Shown here: positions 31,493-41,551 of the stretch, in pieces
Layout: every line of letters starts with the position of its first letter
Numbering within the stretch: position 1 is the stretch's first letter
Source: a virus
IMG/VR virus record: IMGVR_UViG_3300046533_000125
Span: 1-47,819 of that record
DNA: 47,819 nt
Strand: one strand, 5' to 3'
Program-made: the position numbers and the translations under genes
Notes under the pieces: generated by a model
Databases searched by the model: none
What the model was told of the DNA's origin: nothing
The model's input: the letters and a program-made list of their open reading frames with translations, nothing else

Positions 31493-32035
31493 ATGGCCAC
31501 CAAGATGATGGCTCCGAACACCACTATCTGGTGGTTCGACCAGGGCGCGATCACCACTCCTGCTGCACCCAAAGTCACGGAGATCGTGGCGGCGCTCGCG
31601 TCGTCCACACCGGGCGGAATGGGACAGAATCTGTCGGCAGCAGTGGTTGCGGGGTACACCCTCAACCCGGCCGACTCCGACACGGACAACTCGCAGTCGA
31701 TCATCGACACAGGTGCTGCCCAGAACCGTGCCGCTGCCAACTATGAGGGCAATCTCAGCTTCTTCCGCGAGCGAGTACCGCTGACCAACACCACGTCCGA
31801 ATACCTCAAGACGTACCAGTTGTTCAAGACCAAGGGCCGGTCCGGTTGGCTGGTCCGCAGGGTCGGCAAGCTCTACACCGTGGCTGCCACGATCGGTGAT
31901 CTGGTGGACGTGTTCTTGTTCATCACCGACCAGCCACGTTCCACACCCCCCAGCACATCGGGCGGGCCGACCCAGTTCACAGTGCCCTTCCTCAAGCAAG
32001 GGACGCTTTACACCAACGTTGCCCTTGTGGCGTGA
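31493..32035 (+). CDS. Major tail tube protein A
   Basis: 180 residues. Together with the next gene it forms a tandem pair: both share T-T-I-W-W, G-Y-T-L-N, T-D-N-S, F-F-R, L-F-K-T, L-V-R-R and Q-F-T-V-x-F in the same order. Tail tube subunits stack in rings along the tape measure. One may form the tube and the other a cap or decoration. Confidence 0.8.
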   Translation: MATKMMAPNTTIWWFDQGAITTPAAPKVTEIVAALASSTPGGMGQNLSAAVVAGYTLNPADSDTDNSQSIIDTGAAQNRAAANYEGNLSFFRERVPLTNTTSEYLKTYQLFKTKGRSGWLVRRVGKLYTVAATIGDLVDVFLFITDQPRSTPPSTSGGPTQFTVPFLKQGTLYTNVALVA

Positions 32036-32047
32036 GGGAGAACTGAC

Positions 32048-32557
32048 ATGGCTCGCTCGAAGCTCCTCGAACCGACCACAACGATCTGGTGGGTGCCTCT
32101 GGCCGGAGTCGTCAACCCGGCTACGATCACCAAGACGGAGATCAACGCCGGGGCCAACATCTCCTGTGCCATCGTTACCGGCTACACCCTGAACGGGACC
32201 GGCGCGAACACCGACAACTCGCGGACCATCTGCGACGTTGCCAATGTGGACAACCCGACCACCGACCAGTACGACGGCAGCCTCACGTTCTTCCGTGACG
32301 CCAACCCAGCGGACGGTACGTCGGTGTACAACATCGCCTTCAACCTGTTCAAGACGGTCGGCGCGCAGGGATACCTTGTGCGCCGGATCGGTCAGCTCTC
32401 GACAGTGACGGCAGCGACCGCCGATGACGTGGAGGTGTTCCAGTTCGAGGCCGACTACCCCAAGTCGGTGGATGGCGCGGAGAACGCCCCGCCCGTCCAG
32501 TTCACGGTGAAGTTCATCCCCTCTGGATTTATGTCCGGTATCCAGTCTCTCGCGTGA
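32048..32557 (+). CDS. Major tail tube protein B (paralogue)
   Basis: 169 residues, behind GGGAGAA. Collinear with protein A over its whole length (see shared motifs there) but lacks about 11 residues near position 33. Followed by a strong terminator, as expected after a highly expressed structural gene. Confidence 0.8.
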   Translation: MARSKLLEPTTTIWWVPLAGVVNPATITKTEINAGANISCAIVTGYTLNGTGANTDNSRTICDVANVDNPTTDQYDGSLTFFRDANPADGTSVYNIAFNLFKTVGAQGYLVRRIGQLSTVTAATADDVEVFQFEADYPKSVDGAENAPPVQFTVKFIPSGFMSGIQSLA

Positions 32558-32594
32558 CACCGTTTCCCGGTCGGTATACCGGGCCGAGATGCCG

Positions 32595-32629
32595 AACCGG
32601 GTGGAGCCGCGATGCGGCCCCGCCCGGTT
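32595..32629 (+). terminator. Terminator after the tail tube genes
   Basis: AACCGGGTGG pairs with CCGCCCGGTT (one wobble) and an inner GCCGC/GCGGC stem closes on GAT; followed by TCGTGTAA. Confidence 0.65.
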
Positions 32630-32657
32630 TCGTGTAACCAGCTAGATAGGAGCCAGC

Positions 32658-33389
32658 ATGACGGAAGTGGTGGACGCGGTGGCGGATGAGGCCGTCGAGA
32701 GGTTCGAGGAGCAGTTCGTCGCGCCCGGCCAGGAGGGCGAGAAGGTCACATCGGCGGCGGACTGGTTCCGCAAGGCGGTCACGCTGCCCAAGGACGAGGT
32801 GACGATCTACACCGACGCCCAGGCGGCGTGGGAGTACGTCCGTCTGATGGATCGACAGGCCGAGATCTCTGCCCAGATCTCAGCTCTCGGCTCCCGCAAG
32901 GAGGTGGCCGACAAATACGGCCAGGGCGGTTCGATCGCAGACACCAACCCGACAGCCGAGGAACTGGTGCGGCTGAACGAGGAGTACGACAGGTTCCAGG
33001 AGAACAAGCCCGGTCTGATCGAGGAGCTGAACAAGTCCGGGGTGGTGTGCCAGATGCGCGCCCTGTACCCGGCCGAGATCCGGACCCTGACCAGGATCGC
33101 CACCCGCGAGGCCAACAAGACGTGGGAGGGCAACGCCACCCCGGCCGACGAGGACCGGGACGAGGTACGCGGCCGGTTCCTCAACGCGCACTACCTGTCG
33201 GTCGCCGTCACGGGTATGGCCCAGATGGGTGGGGGTGTGCTCCCTGCACCGCTGTCCGCCGACGACTGGCTGGCGATCAGCGACACCTTGGACCTCGGTG
33301 AGTACGACAAGTTGGTGCGGATGCTGAACCAGCTCAACATGCGCGCAGCGGTCAAGGATGCTCGGACGGACGCCGGATTTCCTAGCTGA
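32658..33389 (+). CDS. Tail assembly chaperone, upstream (G-type) frame
   Basis: 243 residues behind ATAGGAGCCAGC. Acidic and helical, in the fixed place between tail tube and tape measure. Its end overlaps the next frame, as in chaperone pairs joined by programmed frameshifting. Confidence 0.8.
   Translation: MTEVVDAVADEAVERFEEQFVAPGQEGEKVTSAADWFRKAVTLPKDEVTIYTDAQAAWEYVRLMDRQAEISAQISALGSRKEVADKYGQGGSIADTNPTAEELVRLNEEYDRFQENKPGLIEELNKSGVVCQMRALYPAEIRTLTRIATREANKTWEGNATPADEDRDEVRGRFLNAHYLSVAVTGMAQMGGGVLPAPLSADDWLAISDTLDLGEYDKLVRMLNQLNMRAAVKDARTDAGFPS
33231..33241 (+). repeat. GGGGGTGTGCT copy 17
   Basis: Sense in the chaperone G gene, Gly-Gly-Val-Leu. Confidence 0.9.
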
Positions 33390-33855
33390 TCTTCTGAGTC
33401 GTCCGGAATCGGCAGGCTTTACGCTGGCGATCAAGGCGGCACAAGCGTGGGGAAGGACTCCGATGCAGCTCCTGATCCCCGATCACACCCGTCAGCACAC
33501 CCCCGACCTGGACTACGACGCGATCGCCACGGCCGATATCAACCTGATGATGGCGTGGCAAGTCCTCAAGGACGAGTCGTGTCCGAAGTGCGGTACACCC
33601 GCATGGCTCGGGCACAACAACGACCGCATGATCCAGTTCGAGATTCGTGAGACCTTGTGCTACGCCTGCGAAGCCGTGGACGATCACGAGGATCGGGAAC
33701 GCAAGGCACACGACAACAAGTTGGGTGCCGGTTCGATCTACTACCCCGTGCCGTACATGGCGGACAAGTCACCACTACCCAGCCGTGAGGTCGGGTTGAA
33801 GCGGGTCCGCGAGATGGAGTTGGCGGAGTACGGCGAACCCGGTGAACGGCCATGA
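33358..33855 (+). CDS. Tail assembly chaperone, downstream (T-type) frame
   Basis: Frame +1 relative to the upstream gene; open from about 33,326. If made alone it would start at ATG 33358 (165 residues), but the family is usually a fusion with the upstream frame. Carries C-P-K-C and C-Y-A-C, a zinc-ribbon pair. Overlaps the tape measure start as ATGA. Confidence 0.7.
   Translation: MLGRTPDFLADLLSRPESAGFTLAIKAAQAWGRTPMQLLIPDHTRQHTPDLDYDAIATADINLMMAWQVLKDESCPKCGTPAWLGHNNDRMIQFEIRETLCYACEAVDDHEDRERKAHDNKLGAGSIYYPVPYMADKSPLPSREVGLKRVREMELAEYGEPGERP
33378..33381 (+). other. Candidate +1 frameshift site TTT-C
   Basis: Upstream frame reads GGA-TTT-CCT-AGC-TGA. A slip of one base at TTT (to TTC, both Phe) gives ...A-G-F-L-A-D-L-L, just before the upstream stop. 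Confidence 0.4.
33494..33504 (-). repeat. GGGGGTGTGCT copy 18
   Basis: Antisense in the chaperone T frame, Gln-His-Thr-Pro; only 252 bases from copy 17. Confidence 0.9.
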
Positions 33856-36800
33856 GTCAGCCCACAGTTGTCGTTGGTGCTGATACTGCTCAAGCAGTAC
33901 GTGCCTTGCAGGACGTGGCCAAGGCCGCTGCCCTGACCAAAGACACCACAGATGTTCTGAACGAGTCACTGAAACATGTAGCCGAGACCAACAAACTGTT
34001 GTACGACGGGCAGTCTCGTACCCTCGGCCTGTACAAGCAATTGATCGGTGTCACCACCTCGCTCAATGCTCTGTATGACAAAGAGTCACATGCGATCGCA
34101 GCAGTTGCTGCCACCACCAAGGTGTTCGCGGAAGCGATGGGCACGCTTGACATCGGGCTCAAGAACGTCAAGAAAACCTCCGAGGAGGCGTATGCCGGTC
34201 AAGCACGCACCCTGGACTTGTACTCGCGGATGTTGGGGATCACCAAGCAGGCCGCTGACATCAAGTTGAAGGAGGCTGCGGCCACCGAGAAGCAAACCAA
34301 GGCACAGGCTGGGAACATCACTGCGACCATGAAGCAGGAGGCTGCTGACCGGAAGGCTGCCGAGGCTGCTGCGGCCAAGGCTGCTGCGCAGAGTAAGTCC
34401 GGTACGTCCCTGCCGATGAGCCCGAACGTCACGGGTCAATGGGCGGCGGGAGCGGACAAGAACGCAACCTCGATGATCGCGGCCCAGGACAAGCTGGGTG
34501 CAGCGCTGGCCCGGCAGCAGCAGGCGACCATCGGGCTGGAGACGGCCCTTGGCAGGACCGACTCGCTGGCCGAGCGGAGCGCCCGGAACCGGCTGACGCT
34601 GGCCGAGGCCGAGGTGAGCAGGCAGGAGGAGATCCTGCGGATCATGATCGCCCAGTACGAGGCTGAGAAGCTCGTGGCGGACGAGATGACCAAGCGGGTC
34701 ACAGCCCCCGGTGGGGCTGCCGATGTCGGCGCTGTCAACGCGGCAGCGGCTGCCCAGGCCCGTGCGGCGGCGACCGGGCAGGAGGCGACCCGCGCCGCCA
34801 CCCAACTGACGGCGGCGAAGCAGGCCCAGCTCCGGGCGGAGAAGGAACTCCAGGCCCTCCAGGACCAGAGCATCAAGCGGACCGTGACCCTGGCAGCCAC
34901 GCAGGACAAGTACACGGCGTCCGTCATGCAGTCGGATGCAGCGTTCCGGGGACTCAACGTTGCCATCGCCAAGTACGAGTCGGTGGCCGAGAAGGACGCC
35001 GAACAGCGGCTGGTGATGGCCACCGAGGAGCGGGAGAAGCAGGAACAGATCCTCGCCGTCCTGATCGAACAGGCCAGGGTGTCGCGGGAGATCGCCGTAC
35101 AGCAGCGGGCCAAGCTGTCGTCGGCCACTGGTGCCAGCATCGAGGACATCGCCGGGGCGTCGGCTGCCGAGGCGCGTTCGGCCACCGACATGCGGAACGC
35201 GACCACCGCCGCTCGGCAGCTCACCGCCGCGCAACTGGAGGAGGAGCGCGCCGCCAGGGCGGTCGCCGCCGCGCACGAAGATGCGGGCTCGAAGGCGGAC
35301 GAGTCCGGGAAGAAGTTGGGCGGTACCCGGTACGCGCTGTATCAGGTGGCGGCTGCCTACGGAGTGGTGGCGGCAGCGGGGTTCCTGTTCTCCAAGGGGA
35401 CGATCACCGTGGCGGCGTCGTACGAGCAGGCGTTCGCACAGGTCCAGCGGACCACGGGTCAGACCTCACTGGCCCTGGTGCCCCTGCATGATGCGTTGCT
35501 CGAACTGTCCACCACGATCCCCAAGTCGTTCGAGGATCTGTCGGCCATCGCCCAGATGGGTGCCCAGATGGGTATCCCCGCAGGCGATCTGGACAACTTC
35601 ACCAAGGTCATCGCGGAGTTCTCGGCCACCACCAACGTGGCAACATCGCAGGCTGCAATGGATTTCGGCAAGCTGTCCAACCTGTTGGACGTTCCGACCT
35701 CGCAGTTCGAGAACCTGGCGTCCGCCGTGTCCTACCTCGGTGTCACCAGTGTGGCCACAGAGACCCAGATCCTCAACGTGTCTCAGTCGATCGCTGCCAC
35801 CGGTCACACGGTCGGGCTGTCCACGGAGGAAGTCCTCGGGCTGTCTGCGGCGTTCGCCTCGCTGGCGGTGTCCCCGGAACAGGCACGTTCCGCGATGGCA
35901 CGGCTGTTCCTGAATCTCGACAAGGCGGTGTCCAACAACGGAAAAGAGTTGCAGGTCTGGGCTTCTCTGTTGGGGACTTCCGTCGATCAGGTGAAGTTCC
36001 TGCGGGCGACCAACCCTGACGAACTGTTCAACAGCATCATTTCCGCCTTCCACAACGTCCAGCAATCCGGTGGGGATCTCACCGGGGTGTTCACCGATCT
36101 GGGGCTCAAGAGCATCCGTGACATCCAGGTGTTCGAGCGTCTGGCCAACGGGTTCGACGTGGTCACGAACTCCCTCCAGAACGCGGGGAAGGCGTTCGCG
36201 GATGGCACGTATCTGTCGGAGTCGTTCGCCATCGTCAACGAGACCGTTGCTGCCAAGGCGCAGAAGGTGGCCGACGCCTTCCGCAACATGTTGGCCGGGA
36301 TCGGCGGGAATAGTGTCGTCCAGAATGTCATCAAGGGAATCCTCGATGGCATCCTGAACTTGCTGGAGGCGTTCAACAAACTGCCCACCGGGGTCAGGAC
36401 CGCGCTCGGCACCTTCATCTCCTTGCTCGGGGTGTTCGCGGCCTACAAGGCGTCGATGGCCCTGTTGACCGCTGGTCTGCTGGCGTTCCGGCAGGCCCAG
36501 GGTGGTGGAATCAACGCCGCCACTGTTGGATTCCGCACACTGCTGCGGGAGGCCAACCTCGCGTTCGGCGGCGCGGCCAAGGCTGCCGCCGCGTACGCCG
36601 CAGCGTCCACTGCCGCTGGGAAGGCCGCAGCCAGTTCGGCTGGGGGCATCGCGGCCCAGACCGCAGCCCTCGGTGCCAACGCTGCTGCGGGGACCGCAGC
36701 GACCGTCTCCAAGGGCGCAGGCGCGGCGGGTACGGTGGCCAAGGGCGCGGGGTCGGTCGCGTCCGTCGCGGGCGCGGCAGGGGGTGTGCTCGCGGGCATC

Positions 36801-39800
36801 ACCAAGAGCTTCGGTCCGGTGCTGGTGATCAGCTCGGTGATCAGCCTGGTGGCCGGTCTGGTGTCGGCGTTCCACCAGCAGGACCAGGCGGCGGTCAGTG
36901 CTGCGGAAAACCTCCAGAAGTACGGGGCCTCACTGCTGGAGGCCGGGGGTGGTGCACAGTCCCTGATCGACGCCATGAACAAGGACCAGGCATCGTTCGA
37001 GAAGGTTGGCGGAAGCACCCAGAAGTTGGACGGGTACTTCGGCAAGGTGGTCGAACACTTCGGTGCGATCGAGAACGGTGTCTCCAAGGTCACGCGCACG
37101 TTCTATGACATGAACGGTGTGGCAACAGATCTCGGCTCGCGGTTCGTCGCCACGGGTAAGGCACAGGACGACTACGCTTCCTCTCAGAAGGGTGTCCAGT
37201 CCTCGGTCAAGAACACCAACAAGACCTTGCAGGATCAGGTCACCATCCTGGGTGCCAACAGCGAGAAGTGGTTGCAGAACGCTATTTCCAATGAGCTGAC
37301 CGCTGACAACTCACCCCTCAAGCCGCAGGATCTCAGCAATCTGCTGACCGCGTTCGGTGCCAGCGGGCTGACTCTGGGGCAGGCCATCGCAGACGGTGTG
37401 ACCCAGGGGGCAGGCAAGCTCGCGTCGGATGTGGCCCCGATCCTGGATGGGCTCAAGCAGCAGATCGAGATCAACACGGGAGAGATCAGGGCCAAGTATT
37501 CGGTGATGCTGAACCCGGACCTGCATCCGGATCTGACCTTGCAAGATCGCACTGCTGCCGAAGCGAAGATGGCGGCGGAGACTGACGCGGCCAACAAGCC
37601 GCTCAACGATCAGATCGCTGCCATCCAGGTTCTGACCGACATGATCAACGGAGGTACCTCCGCGCTCGGTGGGCTGGCGGACAAGCAGACCTTGCTCAAC
37701 CAGATCGCGGCGGCGTTCCCGCCGATCGCTGACGACATGTCCGGGTCTGGCGCGGATGTCACGAATACGTTCGATGACCTGAACACCAAGGTCCAGACGA
37801 CCACTCAGCAGATGCAGGCAGCAGCATCCGCATTCACAGCGATGCTCGGCCTGTTGACCGACACAGCGGATGCGTCACTGGCTGTCTCGGATTCAATGGC
37901 GGCTCTCGGTAAGAGCATCGCTGACAACGGCACAGAGTTCGATCAGTACACGGAGGGAGGGCGGAAGAACCTTCACGCCTTGTTGGACGTGGTCGGTGCC
38001 GTAGGGAAGCAGTTGGCTGGTGAGGTCGCCAACGGGCAGATCACCGCAGAACAAGCTGCGGAGGCCATGCAGACCTACATGACAAATCTGACGCAGCAGC
38101 TCGGTCAGATAGGTGTACCCACCGATCAGATCACGTTCCTTGTCAACTACTTGAGCAGTGTAGTCAGCACCAAGTGGGGCATCAACATCGGTGCGGACAT
38201 CAGTGCGGCCATGACGGGCATCAACACGGTCGCTGTTGCAGCACAACAGGCACAAGCGTATATCAATGGTCTCGGTACCACATACGCAAACATGGCCGAC
38301 GTGGACAAGGCTGGGCGGTTGTCAGCCGGTGGCTATGCGGGACTTGCCGGTCAAGTGCAGTCCGCCGCTCCGGTGTACAGCGGGCCGACCAGTTTCTACG
38401 GGAGCAACGCGGGAGTATTGGACGCTGCCAAGGCTCAGGAGGATGCGGCCAATGCCTCGAAGGCAGCTTCCGCTGCCACGAAGGACGCCTCCAAGAGTGC
38501 CAAGGATGCAGCGACTACAGCGAAAGATGCTGCGCAGGCAGCCAAAGATGCAGCCGATGCGCAAACCCGGTACCTCCAGGCGGCGGGTGCGTACTTCGCC
38601 AGCTTCGCCAAGGACTCACTCACGATGGTGGACTCGATCGGCAACACCGTCGAGGCGTTGCAGAAGCTGGGCCAGGCGATCGCGGAGAACGGCACCGCCT
38701 TCAACGTCGTCACCGAAGGAGGACGCGCTAACTGGACCGCACTGGAGGCAGTGTTCACCGACTTCGGTAACACCCTGCAAACTGAGGTCACCAACGGCAC
38801 GTTGTCCGCCGCCGACGCATTGGCCCAATACCAGCAGATGGCCGGAGGTGTGTACTCCGAGTTGATCGCTCTCGGTGTTCCCGCTGCCGACATCGACGCA
38901 TGGTTCAAGTCGATGGGAATGGACACCACGGGCTGGGACAATGCCAATGCGGCAGTGGCGGCATATGCCGGGTTCATCACGGCGGCGTACGACGCGACCG
39001 GCGAGTTCATGAAGCAGACGGACAAGACGGCTGACTACGTCCAGCGTCTGACCGATGCCCTGAACACCCAGGCCACGGCGTACTGGGGATTGCAGGACGC
39101 CCAGGACGGGGTGGCCACCCAGTTCAACCAGATGAAGAAGGCGCAGGACGACAACGCCACATCCATCGCAGACCTGATCGCCAAGAACAAGGAACTGAAC
39201 GCCACCATCGGTGACCAGACCGTCATCGCCAACAAGGCGTACGCGAACTATCTGCTGGCCAAGAAGTACGGCGAGACCGGACGTGCCGCTGACTACCTCC
39301 AGCAGTACAACGATGCCAAAGGTCAGATCACCACGGCCCAAGGGCAGGTCAAGACCAACACTGCACAGGTAGCTACGCTCAAGGCCAGCAAGAACCTGTT
39401 GACCGGTAACAGCCAAGCTGCCATCGACAACCGAAAGTCCTTGCAAGACTTGACGAACACCTACACCACACAGATCGAGGCGTACGCCGCAGCCGGACAC
39501 ACCCAAGCTGAGGTTGCCGCCTACGCCAAGACCCTCAAGGAACAGTTCGACGCACAGGCCACGTCACTCGGATATACCAGGGACCAGCTCAAGCCGTACA
39601 ACACCGAGCTGGACAACATTGTCACCACCATCGGCAAGATCCCGGCCACGGTGAGTACCACTGTTAGCGCTGATACAACAGCAGCCAGTGCTGCCCTCGG
39701 CGCGATTCCAACCAGTGGCTCGTACAAGATATCTACCTTGGTGGATGCGGCCACTGTTACGACCACCAAACAAACACTCAAGAACATCCCCAACAAGGCG

Positions 39801-40532
39801 GACTACAAGGTTACGGCATCGGCTAACACCGTGCCTGCCACCACGGCACTGGGCAAGATCCCCAAGACCGGTGGCTACGCCATCACTCCAACAGTGTCAG
39901 CACTGACTGCCACACAGAAGGCAAACCTGGCCGCAGGACTACCCAAGAACTTCAACCTTGAAGCAGTACTGAAAATCCGTGACGCTCAGGTTGACACCAT
40001 GTGGTCAACCCTCCAGACACAGCTCAACAAGAAGGCCAACCAAACTCCGCTCTACATCACCGGCACCCTGGTAGCTGGGCCTGGTGGTACAGGGCACATC
40101 TACACAGGCGGTCAAGTCGCTGCCGTCCCCATGACTCGGGGCTACGCGGAGGGTGGACTGCTTCCCGGCACACCCCCGGCGAACCCGACCGTGGACAATC
40201 TGATGGCCACCGGACCGCAGGGGATCTACCACCTCCGGTCACGCGAGTTCATCCAGTCACAGCCCGCTGTGGACTACTACGGCGTTGGGGTGATGAACGC
40301 ACTCAACCAGCGCATGATCCCGCGCAACCGGTTCATGGCGTCGGGTGGCTCGGTCGGCGGCGGGGGCGGGGGCGGGGTCGGCTGGGATGGACCGGTCGAA
40401 CTGTCGATGGCCGATCGTCAGCTCCTGCGGCAGATCAGGGACGCCCAGCCCAACGTCTACGTGGGAGACTCGGCCGTAGCCCACAGTTCCGCCCGTGGGG
40501 CTGAGACCAACTCACGGCGAGGGGGCTACTGA
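33852..40532 (+). CDS. Tape measure protein
   Basis: 2,226 residues, the largest gene. Long coiled N-terminal helices (to ~490), a membrane-like segment (about 495-516), the conserved tape-measure core with S-Y-E-Q-A-F-A-Q-V-Q-R-T-T-G (from ~520 to 700), a second hydrophobic segment (about 988-1008), two copies of a ~110-residue module (about 1330-1437 and 1580-1693) separated by a K-D-A helical repeat (about 1535-1576), short beta repeats (about 1934-2030) and a Gly-rich linker near 2165. At about 0.15 nm per residue the tail should be near 330 nm. No peptidase or lysozyme motif seen. Confidence 0.95.
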   Translation: MSQPTVVVGADTAQAVRALQDVAKAAALTKDTTDVLNESLKHVAETNKLLYDGQSRTLGLYKQLIGVTTSLNALYDKESHAIAAVAATTKVFAEAMGTLDIGLKNVKKTSEEAYAGQARTLDLYSRMLGITKQAADIKLKEAAATEKQTKAQAGNITATMKQEAADRKAAEAAAAKAAAQSKSGTSLPMSPNVTGQWAAGADKNATSMIAAQDKLGAALARQQQATIGLETALGRTDSLAERSARNRLTLAEAEVSRQEEILRIMIAQYEAEKLVADEMTKRVTAPGGAADVGAVNAAAAAQARAAATGQEATRAATQLTAAKQAQLRAEKELQALQDQSIKRTVTLAATQDKYTASVMQSDAAFRGLNVAIAKYESVAEKDAEQRLVMATEEREKQEQILAVLIEQARVSREIAVQQRAKLSSATGASIEDIAGASAAEARSATDMRNATTAARQLTAAQLEEERAARAVAAAHEDAGSKADESGKKLGGTRYALYQVAAAYGVVAAAGFLFSKGTITVAASYEQAFAQVQRTTGQTSLALVPLHDALLELSTTIPKSFEDLSAIAQMGAQMGIPAGDLDNFTKVIAEFSATTNVATSQAAMDFGKLSNLLDVPTSQFENLASAVSYLGVTSVATETQILNVSQSIAATGHTVGLSTEEVLGLSAAFASLAVSPEQARSAMARLFLNLDKAVSNNGKELQVWASLLGTSVDQVKFLRATNPDELFNSIISAFHNVQQSGGDLTGVFTDLGLKSIRDIQVFERLANGFDVVTNSLQNAGKAFADGTYLSESFAIVNETVAAKAQKVADAFRNMLAGIGGNSVVQNVIKGILDGILNLLEAFNKLPTGVRTALGTFISLLGVFAAYKASMALLTAGLLAFRQAQGGGINAATVGFRTLLREANLAFGGAAKAAAAYAAASTAAGKAAASSAGGIAAQTAALGANAAAGTAATVSKGAGAAGTVAKGAGSVASVAGAAGGVLAGITKSFGPVLVISSVISLVAGLVSAFHQQDQAAVSAAENLQKYGASLLEAGGGAQSLIDAMNKDQASFEKVGGSTQKLDGYFGKVVEHFGAIENGVSKVTRTFYDMNGVATDLGSRFVATGKAQDDYASSQKGVQSSVKNTNKTLQDQVTILGANSEKWLQNAISNELTADNSPLKPQDLSNLLTAFGASGLTLGQAIADGVTQGAGKLASDVAPILDGLKQQIEINTGEIRAKYSVMLNPDLHPDLTLQDRTAAEAKMAAETDAANKPLNDQIAAIQVLTDMINGGTSALGGLADKQTLLNQIAAAFPPIADDMSGSGADVTNTFDDLNTKVQTTTQQMQAAASAFTAMLGLLTDTADASLAVSDSMAALGKSIADNGTEFDQYTEGGRKNLHALLDVVGAVGKQLAGEVANGQITAEQAAEAMQTYMTNLTQQLGQIGVPTDQITFLVNYLSSVVSTKWGINIGADISAAMTGINTVAVAAQQAQAYINGLGTTYANMADVDKAGRLSAGGYAGLAGQVQSAAPVYSGPTSFYGSNAGVLDAAKAQEDAANASKAASAATKDASKSAKDAATTAKDAAQAAKDAADAQTRYLQAAGAYFASFAKDSLTMVDSIGNTVEALQKLGQAIAENGTAFNVVTEGGRANWTALEAVFTDFGNTLQTEVTNGTLSAADALAQYQQMAGGVYSELIALGVPAADIDAWFKSMGMDTTGWDNANAAVAAYAGFITAAYDATGEFMKQTDKTADYVQRLTDALNTQATAYWGLQDAQDGVATQFNQMKKAQDDNATSIADLIAKNKELNATIGDQTVIANKAYANYLLAKKYGETGRAADYLQQYNDAKGQITTAQGQVKTNTAQVATLKASKNLLTGNSQAAIDNRKSLQDLTNTYTTQIEAYAAAGHTQAEVAAYAKTLKEQFDAQATSLGYTRDQLKPYNTELDNIVTTIGKIPATVSTTVSADTTAASAALGAIPTSGSYKISTLVDAATVTTTKQTLKNIPNKADYKVTASANTVPATTALGKIPKTGGYAITPTVSALTATQKANLAAGLPKNFNLEAVLKIRDAQVDTMWSTLQTQLNKKANQTPLYITGTLVAGPGGTGHIYTGGQVAAVPMTRGYAEGGLLPGTPPANPTVDNLMATGPQGIYHLRSREFIQSQPAVDYYGVGVMNALNQRMIPRNRFMASGGSVGGGGGGGVGWDGPVELSMADRQLLRQIRDAQPNVYVGDSAVAHSSARGAETNSRRGGY
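36780..36790 (+). repeat. GGGGGTGTGCT copy 19
   Basis: Sense in the tape measure gene, Gly-Gly-Val-Leu. Confidence 0.9.
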
Positions 40533-41551
40533 TGGCCAACCTGATGGCCTTCGGCACCCGCAACCGAGTAGGGATGATCCCCTGCCCCATCGCGCCGTTC
40601 GCCCACACGGTGACGCGAGCGCGATCCGACTTCGCCATGAGCAACGGGGCCACGCTGGTCCGCAACGCCCGGATGGCCCGGCAGACGTTCGAGTTCTCCT
40701 GGATGGACACGCTCGCCAACCTCCTCCCAGTCATCGAGATGGCCAAGGAGAATAGCGGCCCGCCCTACTACTTCCTGGACCCCGGCGTCCTGGCCAACGG
40801 GTGGAACGCACTGCCCGCGCACTGGTCCGCACCGGGCCGGTTCATGGGTGCCGACAACGCGCTGTCCATCGACTTCTCCGGGCAGTTCGCCCTGATGAAC
40901 CGCAACGACGGCCGGATGGCGGACGGGCTCGTCACCACCCCTGGCGCGTACGTGACGGCCATCGGCTGCCCGAGCGTCGGGGTGAGTCTCAGCTTCCCGG
41001 TGGCCTCGCCACCGTACGCGATCAAGGACCAGTCCTCCGGGGGTGTGCAGACATACCTCATGGACTCGGGCACCCTCAAGGCCAGCCACGTCGCGGCCAC
41101 GGTGCTGGTCCCACCCGGCTACAAGTTCGCCATGCGGATCACAGCCGATGCCACCAGCCAGGCGGGGGTGTGCTACAGCCGCCGAACAGCCGGTCTGGAC
41201 GGACGGTTTTCATCCATCTGGGCTACCACCATCACGCGGCTGACCGTGGGAGGCGTCACCACTCCGGCCTCATTCACGAACACGTCGAGTCAGTGGTCCA
41301 CCGTGGACATCTGGTTCGGCGGCAACACGACGGCGACCACCGGGGGCACGCTGTCGCTCTACGCGCTGGAGGCGTACGTCCTGCCCGCAGCCGGGGTGTT
41401 GCCCGCCGCGTTCTCGATGGGTGTCGGGTCGATGCCGTTGTGGCCGACGCAGGACGACATGCAGATCCAGACGTACGGAGTGGCGTTTGCCGATCAGCGC
41501 AAGCAGCACGGGATCACCTGGCCGATGGTAGAAGGTGACATCGCATGGTGA
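40532..41551 (+). CDS. Minor tail protein (distal-tail-like)
   Basis: 339 residues, ATG overlapping the tape measure stop (TGATG). First gene after the tape measure, where distal tail (Dit-type) proteins lie. N-terminal ~90 residues and a beta-rich carbohydrate-binding-like C-terminal part. Overlaps the next gene by 7 bases. Confidence 0.65.
   Translation: MANLMAFGTRNRVGMIPCPIAPFAHTVTRARSDFAMSNGATLVRNARMARQTFEFSWMDTLANLLPVIEMAKENSGPPYYFLDPGVLANGWNALPAHWSAPGRFMGADNALSIDFSGQFALMNRNDGRMADGLVTTPGAYVTAIGCPSVGVSLSFPVASPPYAIKDQSSGGVQTYLMDSGTLKASHVAATVLVPPGYKFAMRITADATSQAGVCYSRRTAGLDGRFSSIWATTITRLTVGGVTTPASFTNTSSQWSTVDIWFGGNTTATTGGTLSLYALEAYVLPAAGVLPAAFSMGVGSMPLWPTQDDMQIQTYGVAFADQRKQHGITWPMVEGDIAW
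41164..41174 (+). repeat. GGGGGTGTGCT copy 20
   Basis: Sense in the first minor tail gene, Gly-Val-Cys; a one-mismatch copy lies at 41039-41049. Confidence 0.9.

Noticed and set aside
31941-31951. CCACACCCCCC, half match to the repeat
   Set aside because: Lacks the AGC end that all real copies have.
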